Part shown: piece after piece, positions 1-6,963 of the stretch
Numbering within the stretch: the stretch's first letter is position 1
Layout: every line of letters begins with the position of its first letter
Assembly (NCBI GenBank): GCA_902782655.1
Contig: CACZNY010000388.1
Location: forward strand, 1 to 18,046
Length of the DNA stretch: 18,046 bases
Source: an uncultured Lachnospiraceae bacterium
GTDB lineage: Bacteria; Bacillota; Clostridia; Lachnospirales; Lachnospiraceae
Direction: 5' to 3'
Notes under the pieces: generated by a model
What the model saw: only the letters and a program-made list of their open reading frames with translations
Told to the model about the DNA's origin: nothing
Databases searched by the model: none
Program-made: the position numbers and the translations under genes

Positions 1-6
1 ACCAGG

Positions 7-80
7 CGGCCGGCTTGCCGGTCGGCGTGTCCCGCAGAATGCGGGATTTCTGAGTGAAATTCCGATTTTTCATTCAGAAA
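7..80. repeat. three consecutive inverted repeats after hypD
   Basis: Downstream of the hypD stop there are three back-to-back inverted repeats. The first has arms 68-80 and 47-59 (13 bp, one mismatch, 8-nt loop). The second has arms 30-35 and 41-46 (TCCCGC/GCGGGA, 5-nt loop). The third has arms 7-13 and 18-24 (one G-T pair, 4-nt loop). The first 46 bases are much richer in G+C than the genes beside them. An ATG at 73-71 on the minus strand opens a reading frame that runs to the window edge (24 codons). It has no good ribosome binding site and does not resemble the usual HypE start, so I do not call it a gene. The structure could be a terminator or attenuator region or a dispersed intergenic repeat. 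Confidence 0.5.
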
Positions 81-81
81 G

Positions 82-1119
82 TCATAGTTTATTACCATAC
101 GAAAAAGCGATGAAGCAGGCTCCCTCCTGCGACACCATACACGCTCCTACGGGATGCTGTATGGTACAGGCCTTACCAAAAAGAGGGCAGTCTTCAGACC
201 GGCATCTTCCGGTTATGACTTCTGCACATTTACAGCCGGGGGCTTCAGCATCCGTATCAAGCCCCCTGCTGCCGGAGTCATAATCCAGATATTTATCCCT
301 GAGATACATTCCTGATCCGGCTATCCTGCCCAGCCCCCTCCAGACTGCATCCCCTTTTTCAAAGCATTCAAACACCCTTTCCCTTGCAGCCGGATTCCCA
401 TCCGGTCTTACAGCCTGCGGATAAAGGTTCAGGCATCCTGAATCTCCCATTTGCGTCATCCTTACCAAGGCATATATGGAGGCTAAAAGCTCTTCTGCCT
501 TAAACCCCGATATCACGAAGGGAAGCTTCAGTTTTGCCGCAAGTTCCTCGTATTCTTTTGTCCCAGTTATCACTGCCACGTGTCCGGGAGCAATAAATCC
601 GTCTATCCCGTCTGCCACCCTCATTATTGCCTGAGGCATAGTCTTTAATGCTGTAAGCAGGCGGACATTTCTTATTTCCCTCTCCTCTGCCTCTGCTATG
701 AGAGCCGCATAGACCGGAGCTGTTGTTTCAAATCCGGCAGCTGCAAAAATATAATCATGCTCTCTGTCTGCTTCGGCCATACTGATCATATCCAGAGGGG
801 AATAAACATATCTCACATCTGCGCCTTCAGACTTTGCCTGAGCCAGATCCATTACTGATCCCGGCACTCTCATCAGATCGCCGAAAGAGACAATGACATT
901 CCTCCTGTCCCGGGACAGGGCTATGAGCCTGTCAATATATCCGGTTACTGTCACGCATACGGGGCAGCCCGGCCCCGATACCATACGTATCCTGTCCGAC
1001 AAAACGGAGGGTATCCCGCTTTGTCTGATGGCGGATGTATGGGTTCCGCACACCTCCATAAGCTTTATACGTTTACCGTCATAGTTTTTAAGATATTCTG
1101 CTGCCTTTGCTAATTCCAT
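82..1119 (-). CDS. hypD: HypD, [NiFe] hydrogenase maturation scaffold
   Basis: HypD is an iron-sulfur protein that, with HypC, carries the iron atom while its CN and CO ligands are added during [NiFe] active-site assembly in the cytoplasm. The 345-residue product has the full family length. The signature CGTHT is at residues 24-28 and GPGCPVC ends at Cys55. Seven cysteines in the last 50 residues include the [4Fe-4S] ligands, in the family context CPLFGKAC followed by GACMVSQEGAC. It begins 32 nt after the hypC stop. The ribosome binding site (AGGA) is rather far upstream of the ATG. It is the last confident gene of the ech-hyp operon in this window. Family assignment is very secure. Confidence 0.97.
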   Translation of the reverse strand: MELAKAAEYLKNYDGKRIKLMEVCGTHTSAIRQSGIPSVLSDRIRMVSGPGCPVCVTVTGYIDRLIALSRDRRNVIVSFGDLMRVPGSVMDLAQAKSEGADVRYVYSPLDMISMAEADREHDYIFAAAGFETTAPVYAALIAEAEEREIRNVRLLTALKTMPQAIMRVADGIDGFIAPGHVAVITGTKEYEELAAKLKLPFVISGFKAEELLASIYALVRMTQMGDSGCLNLYPQAVRPDGNPAARERVFECFEKGDAVWRGLGRIAGSGMYLRDKYLDYDSGSRGLDTDAEAPGCKCAEVITGRCRSEDCPLFGKACTIQHPVGACMVSQEGACFIAFSYGNKL

Positions 1120-1151
1120 GTCAGATTACGGTCTTCCTGTCACTCTGAAGC

Positions 1152-1367
1152 TTATGCCAGTTCCTCAATAAGCTTCATGATCTCATCCATTTCCGCGGCC
1201 TCCGTCTCGCCAAGTCTTTGTATTATACATCCCGCATGTACCAGAACCCGGTCTCCCTCCTCACATTTCGTTAAACCGGCTTCCGCTTCAACCATATTAC
1301 CTCCAAAATCAACCAGAGCCTTATGTCCTTTTTTTTCTATTATCACACCGCTGGATGCTATGCACAT
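1152..1367 (-). CDS. hypC: HypC/HybG-type hydrogenase maturation chaperone
   Basis: HypC is a small chaperone that binds HypD and delivers the Fe(CN)2CO unit to the hydrogenase large subunit. Its N-terminal Cys2, exposed after Met removal, is essential. I start it at the ATG at 1367, giving 71 residues beginning MCIA, because this places the essential Cys second. GGAGG lies 8 nt upstream; an in-frame ATG seven codons earlier would bury the Cys. The typical GDRVLVHAG segment and following RLGETEA helix are present. The usual MCLAIPG start is here MCIASSG, lacking the proline. It lies between hypF and hypD in the ech-hyp operon. Confidence 0.95.
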   Translation of the reverse strand: MCIASSGVIIEKKGHKALVDFGGNMVEAEAGLTKCEEGDRVLVHAGCIIQRLGETEAAEMDEIMKLIEELA

Positions 1368-1417
1368 AGCCTTATCCTCCAAAAACACTTAACTGTTCTG
1401 AGCAGCTGCTTACTTCT

Positions 1418-3643
1418 TTATTGCAGAGCCAGAATATAAGCCTGACCTACCGCTATACCCTGATCGTTTAAAGGTATCCTCTCATTCATATACACATGAA
1501 ATCCCTTCGTTGTAAGTCCCACTCTGCACATTTCTGACAAAACCCGGTTTGCGAAACAGCCTCCGGAAAGACATACATTATTATCAGCTCTGTCGTCTCT
1601 GATGCTCTCGCACTCTTTAATTATCCACGAAGCAAGGGCTCTGTGAAAGCCGAGAGCCAGCTCCCTGACATCCATCCCTTTCTGTTTGGCCTTTATCATA
1701 TAGTACAGCAGCTCGTGCGGATCCCCTGTCACCGGCAGGGCATAGGTGGTCAGTCCGTGCTTCAGGGCATACCTTGCAGCGTTTTCAAGTGCAACGGCAC
1801 ATTCTGCTTCATAAGTATTATAATCCCTGATGTCCAAAGCAGCTGCCATTATATCAAAAAGCCTGCCGGCGGAGGAGGTTTCTATCGTATTTATATGCTC
1901 ATCTATCGCAGCCGCAACAATCTCATCACCTATATCAAATCCTGCCGCATGCATAAGACATCTGAGATCCTTACCGGCATCCTTCGCCGCTTCATCTCCG
2001 CCTATAAGCTGAAAATAGCCAAGATGGGAACGTCTTTCAGCTGACCCTCCCGTTATATAAAAGATCTCACCGCCCCAGATTCTGCCATCTTTTCCATATC
2101 CCGTCCCATCCATGGCCACTCCAATGGTATGCGTAAGACCATGCTCAGCCATAACTGATGCCACATGCGCATGATGGTGGTATATACCTATTACGGGTAT
2201 TCGATGTTTGCCGGCATATTCCTTTGCAAGTCTTGAGGATATATACCCGGGATGCTTGTCACAGGCTACAGCCTCCGGTCTAAAACGGAAAAGCTCTGTT
2301 TCCCGTCGGAGAGAGCCCTTAAAGTTTTCCTGACAGGCATAGCTTTCAAGGTCGCCGATATACTGCGAGAGTATCAACCCGCTCCCCCTGCCTATAGCGA
2401 AGGAAGCCTTTAGATCTCCTCCGAAAGCAATCACGGGCTTCTTAAAACTCTGATCCAGACTCAGCTTTCCCGGCACATATCCCCTGGCATATCTAAGTAT
2501 CTGGCTCTTTCCGCCGATCATCCTTACAACAGAGTCATCCATAGGCACGAGAATATCCCTTTTATAGTAAAGTACCCCTTCTATACCCTCATACTCATGA
2601 CGGAAGAAATCTTCATCCCTGAATGAAAGCGGTTCCCCGCTTATATTTCCGGAAGTCAATACTATCGGTCCGAATATGGAAGCAAGTATCTCATGTATTC
2701 CGGTCTGTGGGAGCATAGCGCCTATATTCCTGCTGTCACCACATACGAATTTCAGTGCTTTATTCTTAAGGCGGGCCTCCAACAGCACGATAGGTCTTGC
2801 GTCAGATTTCAGCAGTCTCTCTTCCTCCTTTGATACCTCTGCTACTTCTTTTATCGAGGCAATGGAAGGAAACAGCAACGCAAAGGGTTTGGTACGGCGC
2901 CTCTTGATCTCTCTTAGTTTAAGAACTGCATATGTATCATCGGGAAGGCAGGCAAACTGAAACCCTCCCATTCCCTTGACAGCCAGTATTCCGCCGTAAC
3001 GAAGAATTTCACAGGCTTTACCTGTCGCATAGGCTCCTTTGAGCTCTTCCCCGTCCTCTGTGCGCAGGACAGGCTGAGGACCGCATTGGCTACAGCTTAT
3101 CGTCTGTGCATAATGTCTCCTTGCGTATGGGTTCCCTTCATCTGAGTAATCCGACGAACAATCCCCGCACATTTCGTATACCGCCATTGTGGTGTTTTCT
3201 CTGTCATACGGAAGCCTTTGTAAAATGGAATATCTGGGGCCGCAGGTGACACAGGATATATATGGGTATGAGTATCTTCGGTTGGAAAGATCCTTCATTT
3301 CCGAAAGACAGCCTGTACAGACGCCGATATCAGGCGGTATTTCCGGAAGTTCATTACTCTTTGTATCATCAGAGGATACTATAAAAAAACCGGCAGTGCC
3401 TGTATTTTGCTCTACCGGTTTCATCTCCAGGGAACGAATGACAGCTTCCCTCGGTTTTTTTGTTTTCAGATCCGAAACAAAATTCCTGGCCCGTTCCTCA
3501 TCGACATCAGCCAGTCTGATGCATACGACTCCGCCGGAATTCCTCACATCACCCGAAAGGCCTGACCTTTTAGCGAGTCTGTACACAAACGGTCTGAAGC
3601 CGACGCCCTGTACCACTCCTTTAACGGTTATCTCATAATTCAT
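1418..3643 (-). CDS. hypF: HypF, carbamoyltransferase for hydrogenase cyanide ligands
   Basis: HypF converts carbamoyl phosphate to a carbamoyl-adenylate and transfers the carbamoyl group to the C-terminal Cys of HypE, the source of the CN ligands on the active-site iron. The 741 residues carry the complete domain order: acylphosphatase-like (about 1-90, VQGVGFRPF at 11-19), zinc fingers with paired cysteines (109/112, 131/134, 159/162, 184/187), YrdC-like nucleotide domain (about 200-385), and a Kae1-like carbamoyltransferase domain with metal-binding HHHAH at 489-493 and GTGYG at 513-517. Its ATG overlaps the TGA of the upstream ferredoxin-subunit gene (ATGA), indicating translational coupling to the hydrogenase structural genes. 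No truncation or missing motif is visible. Confidence 0.97.
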   Translation of the reverse strand: MNYEITVKGVVQGVGFRPFVYRLAKRSGLSGDVRNSGGVVCIRLADVDEERARNFVSDLKTKKPREAVIRSLEMKPVEQNTGTAGFFIVSSDDTKSNELPEIPPDIGVCTGCLSEMKDLSNRRYSYPYISCVTCGPRYSILQRLPYDRENTTMAVYEMCGDCSSDYSDEGNPYARRHYAQTISCSQCGPQPVLRTEDGEELKGAYATGKACEILRYGGILAVKGMGGFQFACLPDDTYAVLKLREIKRRRTKPFALLFPSIASIKEVAEVSKEEERLLKSDARPIVLLEARLKNKALKFVCGDSRNIGAMLPQTGIHEILASIFGPIVLTSGNISGEPLSFRDEDFFRHEYEGIEGVLYYKRDILVPMDDSVVRMIGGKSQILRYARGYVPGKLSLDQSFKKPVIAFGGDLKASFAIGRGSGLILSQYIGDLESYACQENFKGSLRRETELFRFRPEAVACDKHPGYISSRLAKEYAGKHRIPVIGIYHHHAHVASVMAEHGLTHTIGVAMDGTGYGKDGRIWGGEIFYITGGSAERRSHLGYFQLIGGDEAAKDAGKDLRCLMHAAGFDIGDEIVAAAIDEHINTIETSSAGRLFDIMAAALDIRDYNTYEAECAVALENAARYALKHGLTTYALPVTGDPHELLYYMIKAKQKGMDVRELALGFHRALASWIIKECESIRDDRADNNVCLSGGCFANRVLSEMCRVGLTTKGFHVYMNERIPLNDQGIAVGQAYILALQ

Positions 3644-4137
3644 TCTTCGATCTTACCGGAGCCGGACTTTTCCCCCTCACCTGCCGGAGGATCCTTTTTT
3701 TCCTTGCTCTGGGGAGCCTTCTGTTTCGCCGCCATCATAGCCGCCTTAGCACGTTCTGCTGCCTCTCTGGCCTGTGCTGCAAGTACTTCCTTCTGCCTGT
3801 CGGACAGCTCAAAGTCCATCTGGATCTTTTCCATATCGGGCTTCGTATACTCTTTGGCCATAGAAAGGGATTTCTTGGGGCAGTTGTCCACACATCTTCT
3901 GCATTGTATGCAGGAAAACGGCCTTATCGACCAGGTCTGTCCTTTTCTGTCTACGGTTATGGCTCTTGTAGGGCAGCGCATCTGACATACCCCGCAGAGG
4001 ACACATGCATCCATATTGTTTTCGATATGCCCTCTCGTACTCTCTTTGTATGTAGCCGGTCCGTCAGGATAGCTTACCGTCGCCGGCTTCCTGAAAAGAT
4101 TCCTTAATTCAGTTTTCGTAAAATTAACTAATGACAT
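3640..4137 (-). CDS. echF: EchF-like 2x[4Fe-4S] subunit of energy-converting hydrogenase
   Basis: This is the polyferredoxin subunit (NuoI/EchF family) that passes electrons from soluble ferredoxin toward the small subunit on the cytoplasmic face. Two complete CxxCxxCxxxCP motifs lie at Cys45/48/51/55 and Cys76/79/82/86. Residues after about 105 form a charged tail rich in Ala, Lys and Glu, which is longer than expected for EchF and has no recognisable domain. The gene starts 2 nt after the echE stop, with only a weak upstream GAGAG, so coupling to echE is likely. Its stop overlaps the hypF start. The family is certain; the Ech label rests on gene order. Confidence 0.93.
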   Translation of the reverse strand: MSLVNFTKTELRNLFRKPATVSYPDGPATYKESTRGHIENNMDACVLCGVCQMRCPTRAITVDRKGQTWSIRPFSCIQCRRCVDNCPKKSLSMAKEYTKPDMEKIQMDFELSDRQKEVLAAQAREAAERAKAAMMAAKQKAPQSKEKKDPPAGEGEKSGSGKIEE

Positions 4138-4139
4138 GC

Positions 4140-5222
4140 TTATCTCTCAGTACAGGAAATACAGGGATCTATGGTTACCACCAATATGGGCACGTCAGCT
4201 ATGTCGCACCCCTTTAAGGTCTTGGCAAGAGCAGGTATATTGGCAAAGGTTGGTGTCCTGACCCTCATCCTCTCGATAAATTTCTTGCCCGAAGCATGGA
4301 CATAATAACAGGCTCCGCCCCGCGGCTGCTCTATTATCGTCATATGCTCCCCGTTAGGGAAGCCTTTAATCGGAACATAAATACCCTCCTGGGGCATTTT
4401 TTCTATGCACTGCCTGATGATGTCTGCCGACTGATAGATCTCCTGTATGCGTACATAGCATCGGGCATAGGAATCACCTTCATCAGAGGTGATGATCTCA
4501 AAATCTACGAAAGGATAAGCGGCATACCCTCGCATACGATTATCCCAGGCTACTCCGGAAGCCCTGAGGAAAGGCCCCTCACAGCCGAGGTTTACAGCAT
4601 CCTCCTTTGAAAGGTATCCGATGCCCTTAAGCCTGCTGAGTACAGCAGGATCCGAAAGGAAGACCTTTTCGCATGCTTTTATTCCTTCCACTACCTTCTC
4701 AAGCTCCGGCAGGAATCCCTTGAGGATATCGTCCGGGACATCCTTTCTTAAGCCCCCTATCCTTATGATAGAAAATATGACTCTCCCTCCCGTAGCGGCT
4801 TCCAGCATATCAAGGATCTTTTCCCTCAGTTTCCAGGTCTCCATGAAGAGGCTTTCGAAGCCGAACGCATCTGCCATAAGTCCCAGCCACAGGATATGGG
4901 AATGCATACGCGACAGCTCAAAAAGCAGGGTTCGTATATATCTGGCTCTGTCAGTAGGTTCTATTCCCATGATATGCTCTATGGTTTTCACATACCCGTA
5001 TCCGTGTCCGAAAGAACAGATGCCACAGATACGCTCCGCCACATATACCATTTCACCGAAGTCCTTCTTCGTGACAAGCTGCTCCAATCCTCTGTGGACA
5101 AATCCTATAGAGGGAACAGCCTCTACAACCTTTTCATCTTCGGTTATAAGATCTATGTGTATGGGTTCCGGCAATACCGGATGCTGCGGTCCGAACGGGA
5201 TCACGCTTCTTTTTGCTGCCAT
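4140..5222 (-). CDS. echE: EchE-like [NiFe] large (catalytic) subunit, group 4
   Basis: This is the catalytic subunit of a membrane-bound group 4 [NiFe] hydrogenase, homologous to complex I NuoD. The four cysteines that hold the Ni-Fe centre are present: RICGIC gives Cys66 and Cys69, and the C-terminal DPCISCTER gives Cys354 and Cys357. This separates it from NuoD proteins, which have lost them, so real hydrogenase activity is expected. The protein (360 residues) stops right after CTER, so there is no C-terminal peptide for a maturation endopeptidase to remove. GGAGG about 7 nt before the ATG supports the start. It lies between echD and echF in canonical order. Confidence 0.96.
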   Translation of the reverse strand: MAAKRSVIPFGPQHPVLPEPIHIDLITEDEKVVEAVPSIGFVHRGLEQLVTKKDFGEMVYVAERICGICSFGHGYGYVKTIEHIMGIEPTDRARYIRTLLFELSRMHSHILWLGLMADAFGFESLFMETWKLREKILDMLEAATGGRVIFSIIRIGGLRKDVPDDILKGFLPELEKVVEGIKACEKVFLSDPAVLSRLKGIGYLSKEDAVNLGCEGPFLRASGVAWDNRMRGYAAYPFVDFEIITSDEGDSYARCYVRIQEIYQSADIIRQCIEKMPQEGIYVPIKGFPNGEHMTIIEQPRGGACYYVHASGKKFIERMRVRTPTFANIPALAKTLKGCDIADVPILVVTIDPCISCTER

Positions 5223-5234
5223 TAGCTCCTCCGA

Positions 5235-5567
5235 TCACGCAAAAGGGGCTTCTACCGCTGTCCGGTAGAGTTTCCCGTTATAGTAGTGGTTTATGCCTTC
5301 TATTGCGATTCCAAAAAGATCATGTATTTCATTTTCATACAGAAAAGCAGCCGGAAATATATCCGAGATACTGGGTACGTGTGTGCCCGGAGCTATGGTG
5401 ACCTTGACCTGCCTTATGTCATACTCTTTCCCGAAGGTATAGAGGAGCTCATATTCCTCTGCGATCTTTGTGGCACAGATCTGTACGACTCTGTATCCAT
5501 CATTCCTGACTTCCTTTGTTTTATTTAACAGCCCGACAAGTTCGATCTCTTCAAGGTTATCAAGCAT
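5235..5567 (-). CDS. echD: EchD-like subunit (NuoC family)
   Basis: This is a small hydrophilic subunit of the hydrogenase peripheral arm, related to the 30-kDa NuoC subunit of complex I and contacting EchC and EchE. The family signature appears as ENEIHDLFGI at residues 78-87 of the 110-residue product. I place the start at the ATG at 5567, with a GAGGAAAAAGGGG ribosome binding site directly before it. The frame stays open for 17 more codons upstream, but that part lies inside echC and looks like a shadow of its tail. The ATG overlaps the end of echC by 8 nt, and the gene ends 12 nt before echE. Confidence 0.9.
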   Translation of the reverse strand: MLDNLEEIELVGLLNKTKEVRNDGYRVVQICATKIAEEYELLYTFGKEYDIRQVKVTIAPGTHVPSISDIFPAAFLYENEIHDLFGIAIEGINHYYNGKLYRTAVEAPFA

Positions 5568-6072
5568 CCCCTTTTTCCTCCCTGTCATCCTTTTTTTCTC
5601 CGGACAGCTTTGCCGCATACTCCTCGGATGTCAGGCTTTTGTATTCTCCCCGTTTCATCCTGTCTGCCTTATCATCAAGTATCTTCAGAGCCTTAACCAC
5701 ACCATCAATAAGAGCCTCCGGTCTGACGGCACACCCCGGTACATAAACATCTACGGGTATTACTGTATCCGTCCCTCCGGATATATTATAGCAATCCTTA
5801 AAAATCCCTCCGTCACAGGCACATATGCCGCAGGCTAAAACAACCTTGGGATCAGGCATCTGATCATATATCTGGCGAACCACGTCTTTATTCTGTGAAT
5901 TGATCCCCCCCGTGCAGAGAAAAATATCCGCATGACGTGGATTTCCCGTATTGATTATACCAAAGCGCTCCACATCAAATCTGGGTGTAGTAGCGGCCAA
6001 AACCTCTATATCGCAGCCATTGCAGCTGCTTCCATCATAGTGAAGAAGCCATGGACTTTTTGAAATCCTCAT
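5560..6072 (-). CDS. echC: EchC-like [NiFe] small subunit (NuoB family)
   Basis: This is the small subunit holding the proximal [4Fe-4S] cluster next to the Ni-Fe site, homologous to NuoB. Likely cluster ligands are Cys17 and Cys20 (SSCNGCD), Cys84 in GICACDGGIF, and Cys114 in VPGCAVRPE. Cys81 and Cys86 lie close by, as in other Ech small subunits. Residues from about 135 to 170 form a charged tail rich in Lys, Glu and Asp. A strong GGGAGGT lies 7 nt before the ATG. The TGA at 5562-5560 overlaps the start of echD. Confidence 0.95.
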   Translation of the reverse strand: MRISKSPWLLHYDGSSCNGCDIEVLAATTPRFDVERFGIINTGNPRHADIFLCTGGINSQNKDVVRQIYDQMPDPKVVLACGICACDGGIFKDCYNISGGTDTVIPVDVYVPGCAVRPEALIDGVVKALKILDDKADRMKRGEYKSLTSEEYAAKLSGEKKDDREEKGDA

Positions 6073-6093
6073 TTATGCACCTCCCGCACCTTA

Positions 6094-6963
6094 TCACCCG
6101 AAAAGCGAAAGTATGACAAGATTTGTCCCCCCCGCAAAAATAGTCACAAGCCATGCCGCCTTCAAAAGACTCTCCCACTTTACCCTCGGGAAAATATTGT
6201 CAACAAGCGACATCACAAACATTACTGCAGCTATTACTGCACATGTCCATATTATACTCAGAGGATTATCCGTGATAAAAAACAGACCGATCATTCCAAG
6301 CATCAGGAATTCCTCATACAGCTCTGCCAGCTCCGAGAAACCGTATGCAGGACCTGAGAGATCCCCGGTAAGCCCCTTGATAACCTCCTGATGTGCATGA
6401 TGCGAGGTAGACAGGTCGAATGGCGACTTCCTGAGCTTTATCACAAGGATAAAGCATATGCCCGCAAAGAATCCGGGCATCTTGATGATATGGGGAAGCT
6501 CCGTCCCGATTATCTGCCCAACCCTAAAAGAACCGGAAGAAAGGTAGAAGCCTACTGCAGTTAGAAGAGTCATCGGTTCATAGGCCATCATCTGCAGGAG
6601 CTCTCTCTGGGCTCCCAGCTCCGAATAGGCCGCATTCACACTGTAGGCTGCAAGAATAAGAAATACTTCAGCCATTGTAAGCGCAAAAAGCACCAGAAGC
6701 AGATCTCCTCCCGCAAAGAATATGGCTCCACTGAAGATCGCAAAAAAACAGTGTGCCATTACAAGTATATTCTGAATATCGTTTACCGATGTATTCTCCT
6801 TTGCAAAAAGCTTGATAATGTCATACCACGGCTGCAGAAGCCCCGGCCCCCGTCTTCCCTGCATCCTTGCCGTCACTATCCTGTCCACCCCGGACAGCAG
6901 GCAGGCTATGATCGGAGCGAGGATCAGATATGCTGTTACCGATATCACGCTGTTCACCGTCAT
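6094..6963 (-). CDS. echB: EchB-like membrane subunit (NuoH/HyfC family)
   Basis: This multi-spanning subunit links the peripheral hydrogenase arm to the ion-pumping antiporter subunit, equivalent to complex I NuoH. The 289 residues are mainly hydrophobic helices. Cytoplasmic loops carry family motifs: ARMQGRRGPGLLQPWYD (32-48), SELGAQRELLQMMAYEP (114-130, with Glu115, Glu121 and Glu129), and KSPFDLSTSHHAHQEV (179-194). The Ser-His-His in the last segment is typical of hydrogenase and formate-hydrogenlyase versions rather than quinone-reactive NuoH. Its ATG overlaps the echA stop (ATGA), and it ends 21 nt before echC. Confidence 0.95.
   Translation of the reverse strand: MTVNSVISVTAYLILAPIIACLLSGVDRIVTARMQGRRGPGLLQPWYDIIKLFAKENTSVNDIQNILVMAHCFFAIFSGAIFFAGGDLLLVLFALTMAEVFLILAAYSVNAAYSELGAQRELLQMMAYEPMTLLTAVGFYLSSGSFRVGQIIGTELPHIIKMPGFFAGICFILVIKLRKSPFDLSTSHHAHQEVIKGLTGDLSGPAYGFSELAELYEEFLMLGMIGLFFITDNPLSIIWTCAVIAAVMFVMSLVDNIFPRVKWESLLKAAWLVTIFAGGTNLVILSLFG

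Noticed and set aside
1..73. Start of hypE after hypD
   Set aside because: hypE is expected there, but the frame from the ATG at 73 does not resemble the HypE N-terminus, lacks a ribosome binding site and lies within inverted repeats.
4621..5268. Open frame of 215 codons on the plus strand opposite echE
   Set aside because: It is a shadow of the conserved hydrogenase large subunit; no motif or start signal.
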